A stretch of 13,223 nt of DNA from DATKPC01 sp035524275 (GTDB taxonomy: Bacteria > Pseudomonadota > Gammaproteobacteria > Burkholderiales > Burkholderiaceae_F). Of the stretch, positions 13,208 through 13,223 are shown piece after piece. The first letter of the stretch is position 1. Every line of letters starts with the position of its first letter. The DNA is taken from contig DATKPC010000128.1 of the NCBI GenBank assembly GCA_035524275.1, positions 1 to 13,223 of the forward strand. Direction: 5' to 3'. The notes under the pieces are model-generated. The model worked only from the letters and a program-made list of their open reading frames with translations, did not search any database and had not been told where the DNA came from. A program made the translations under genes and the position numbers.

Positions 13208-13223
13208 CGATCCATCGTCAGCC

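Overview
The window is a GC-rich (roughly 70 % by eye) bacterial chromosome segment in which every supported gene lies on the minus strand, so transcription runs from high to low coordinates. Gene content and order (mlaFED-mlaA-mlaC-mlaB, an ABC-2 exporter pair, ibaG/bolA, murA, hisGDCB-hisH-hisA) match the arrangement known from Betaproteobacteria, and the short-form HisG agrees with that. I infer a betaproteobacterium, perhaps Burkholderiales or a relative, but cannot name a genus.

Layout in transcription order: (1) 13223-12935 is non-coding and holds a ~40-bp dispersed hairpin repeat and a 16-bp palindrome. (2) 12934-8844 encodes the complete Mla retrograde phospholipid pathway: MlaF (ATPase), MlaE (permease), MlaD (MCE protein), MlaA (outer-membrane lipoprotein), MlaC (periplasmic lipid carrier) and MlaB (STAS subunit). 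(3) 8695-6915 encodes an ABC ATPase and ABC-2 permease of the YadG/YadH type, behind a 148-bp gap with a possible -10 box. (4) 6878-5354 encodes a BolA/IbaG protein and MurA, the first committed enzyme of peptidoglycan precursor synthesis. (5) 5357-145 encodes six histidine biosynthesis proteins: HisG, HisD, HisC, HisB, HisH and HisA. (6) 144-1 holds another repeat copy, paired with a third partial copy at the window edge. hisF is not found directly after hisA.

The block joins envelope maintenance (lipid asymmetry, an undefined export function, cell-wall precursor synthesis) to histidine biosynthesis. Junctions are tight, and four are 4-nt stop/start overlaps (mlaF/mlaE, ATPase/permease, murA/hisG, hisC/hisB), which suggests one or a few long transcripts with translational coupling. 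The larger gaps (mlaE-mlaD 94 bp, mlaA-mlaC 85 bp, mlaB-ATPase 148 bp, hisH-hisA 96 bp) are the places for internal promoters or processing sites.

I see no mobile element, CRISPR array, defence system, tRNA or rRNA, and no clearly undescribed system. The most unusual items are the inverted hairpin repeats bracketing the cluster, an 18-codon ORF that exactly bridges hisD and hisC, and the exporter pair placed inside the otherwise E. coli-like mla-ibaG-murA order.
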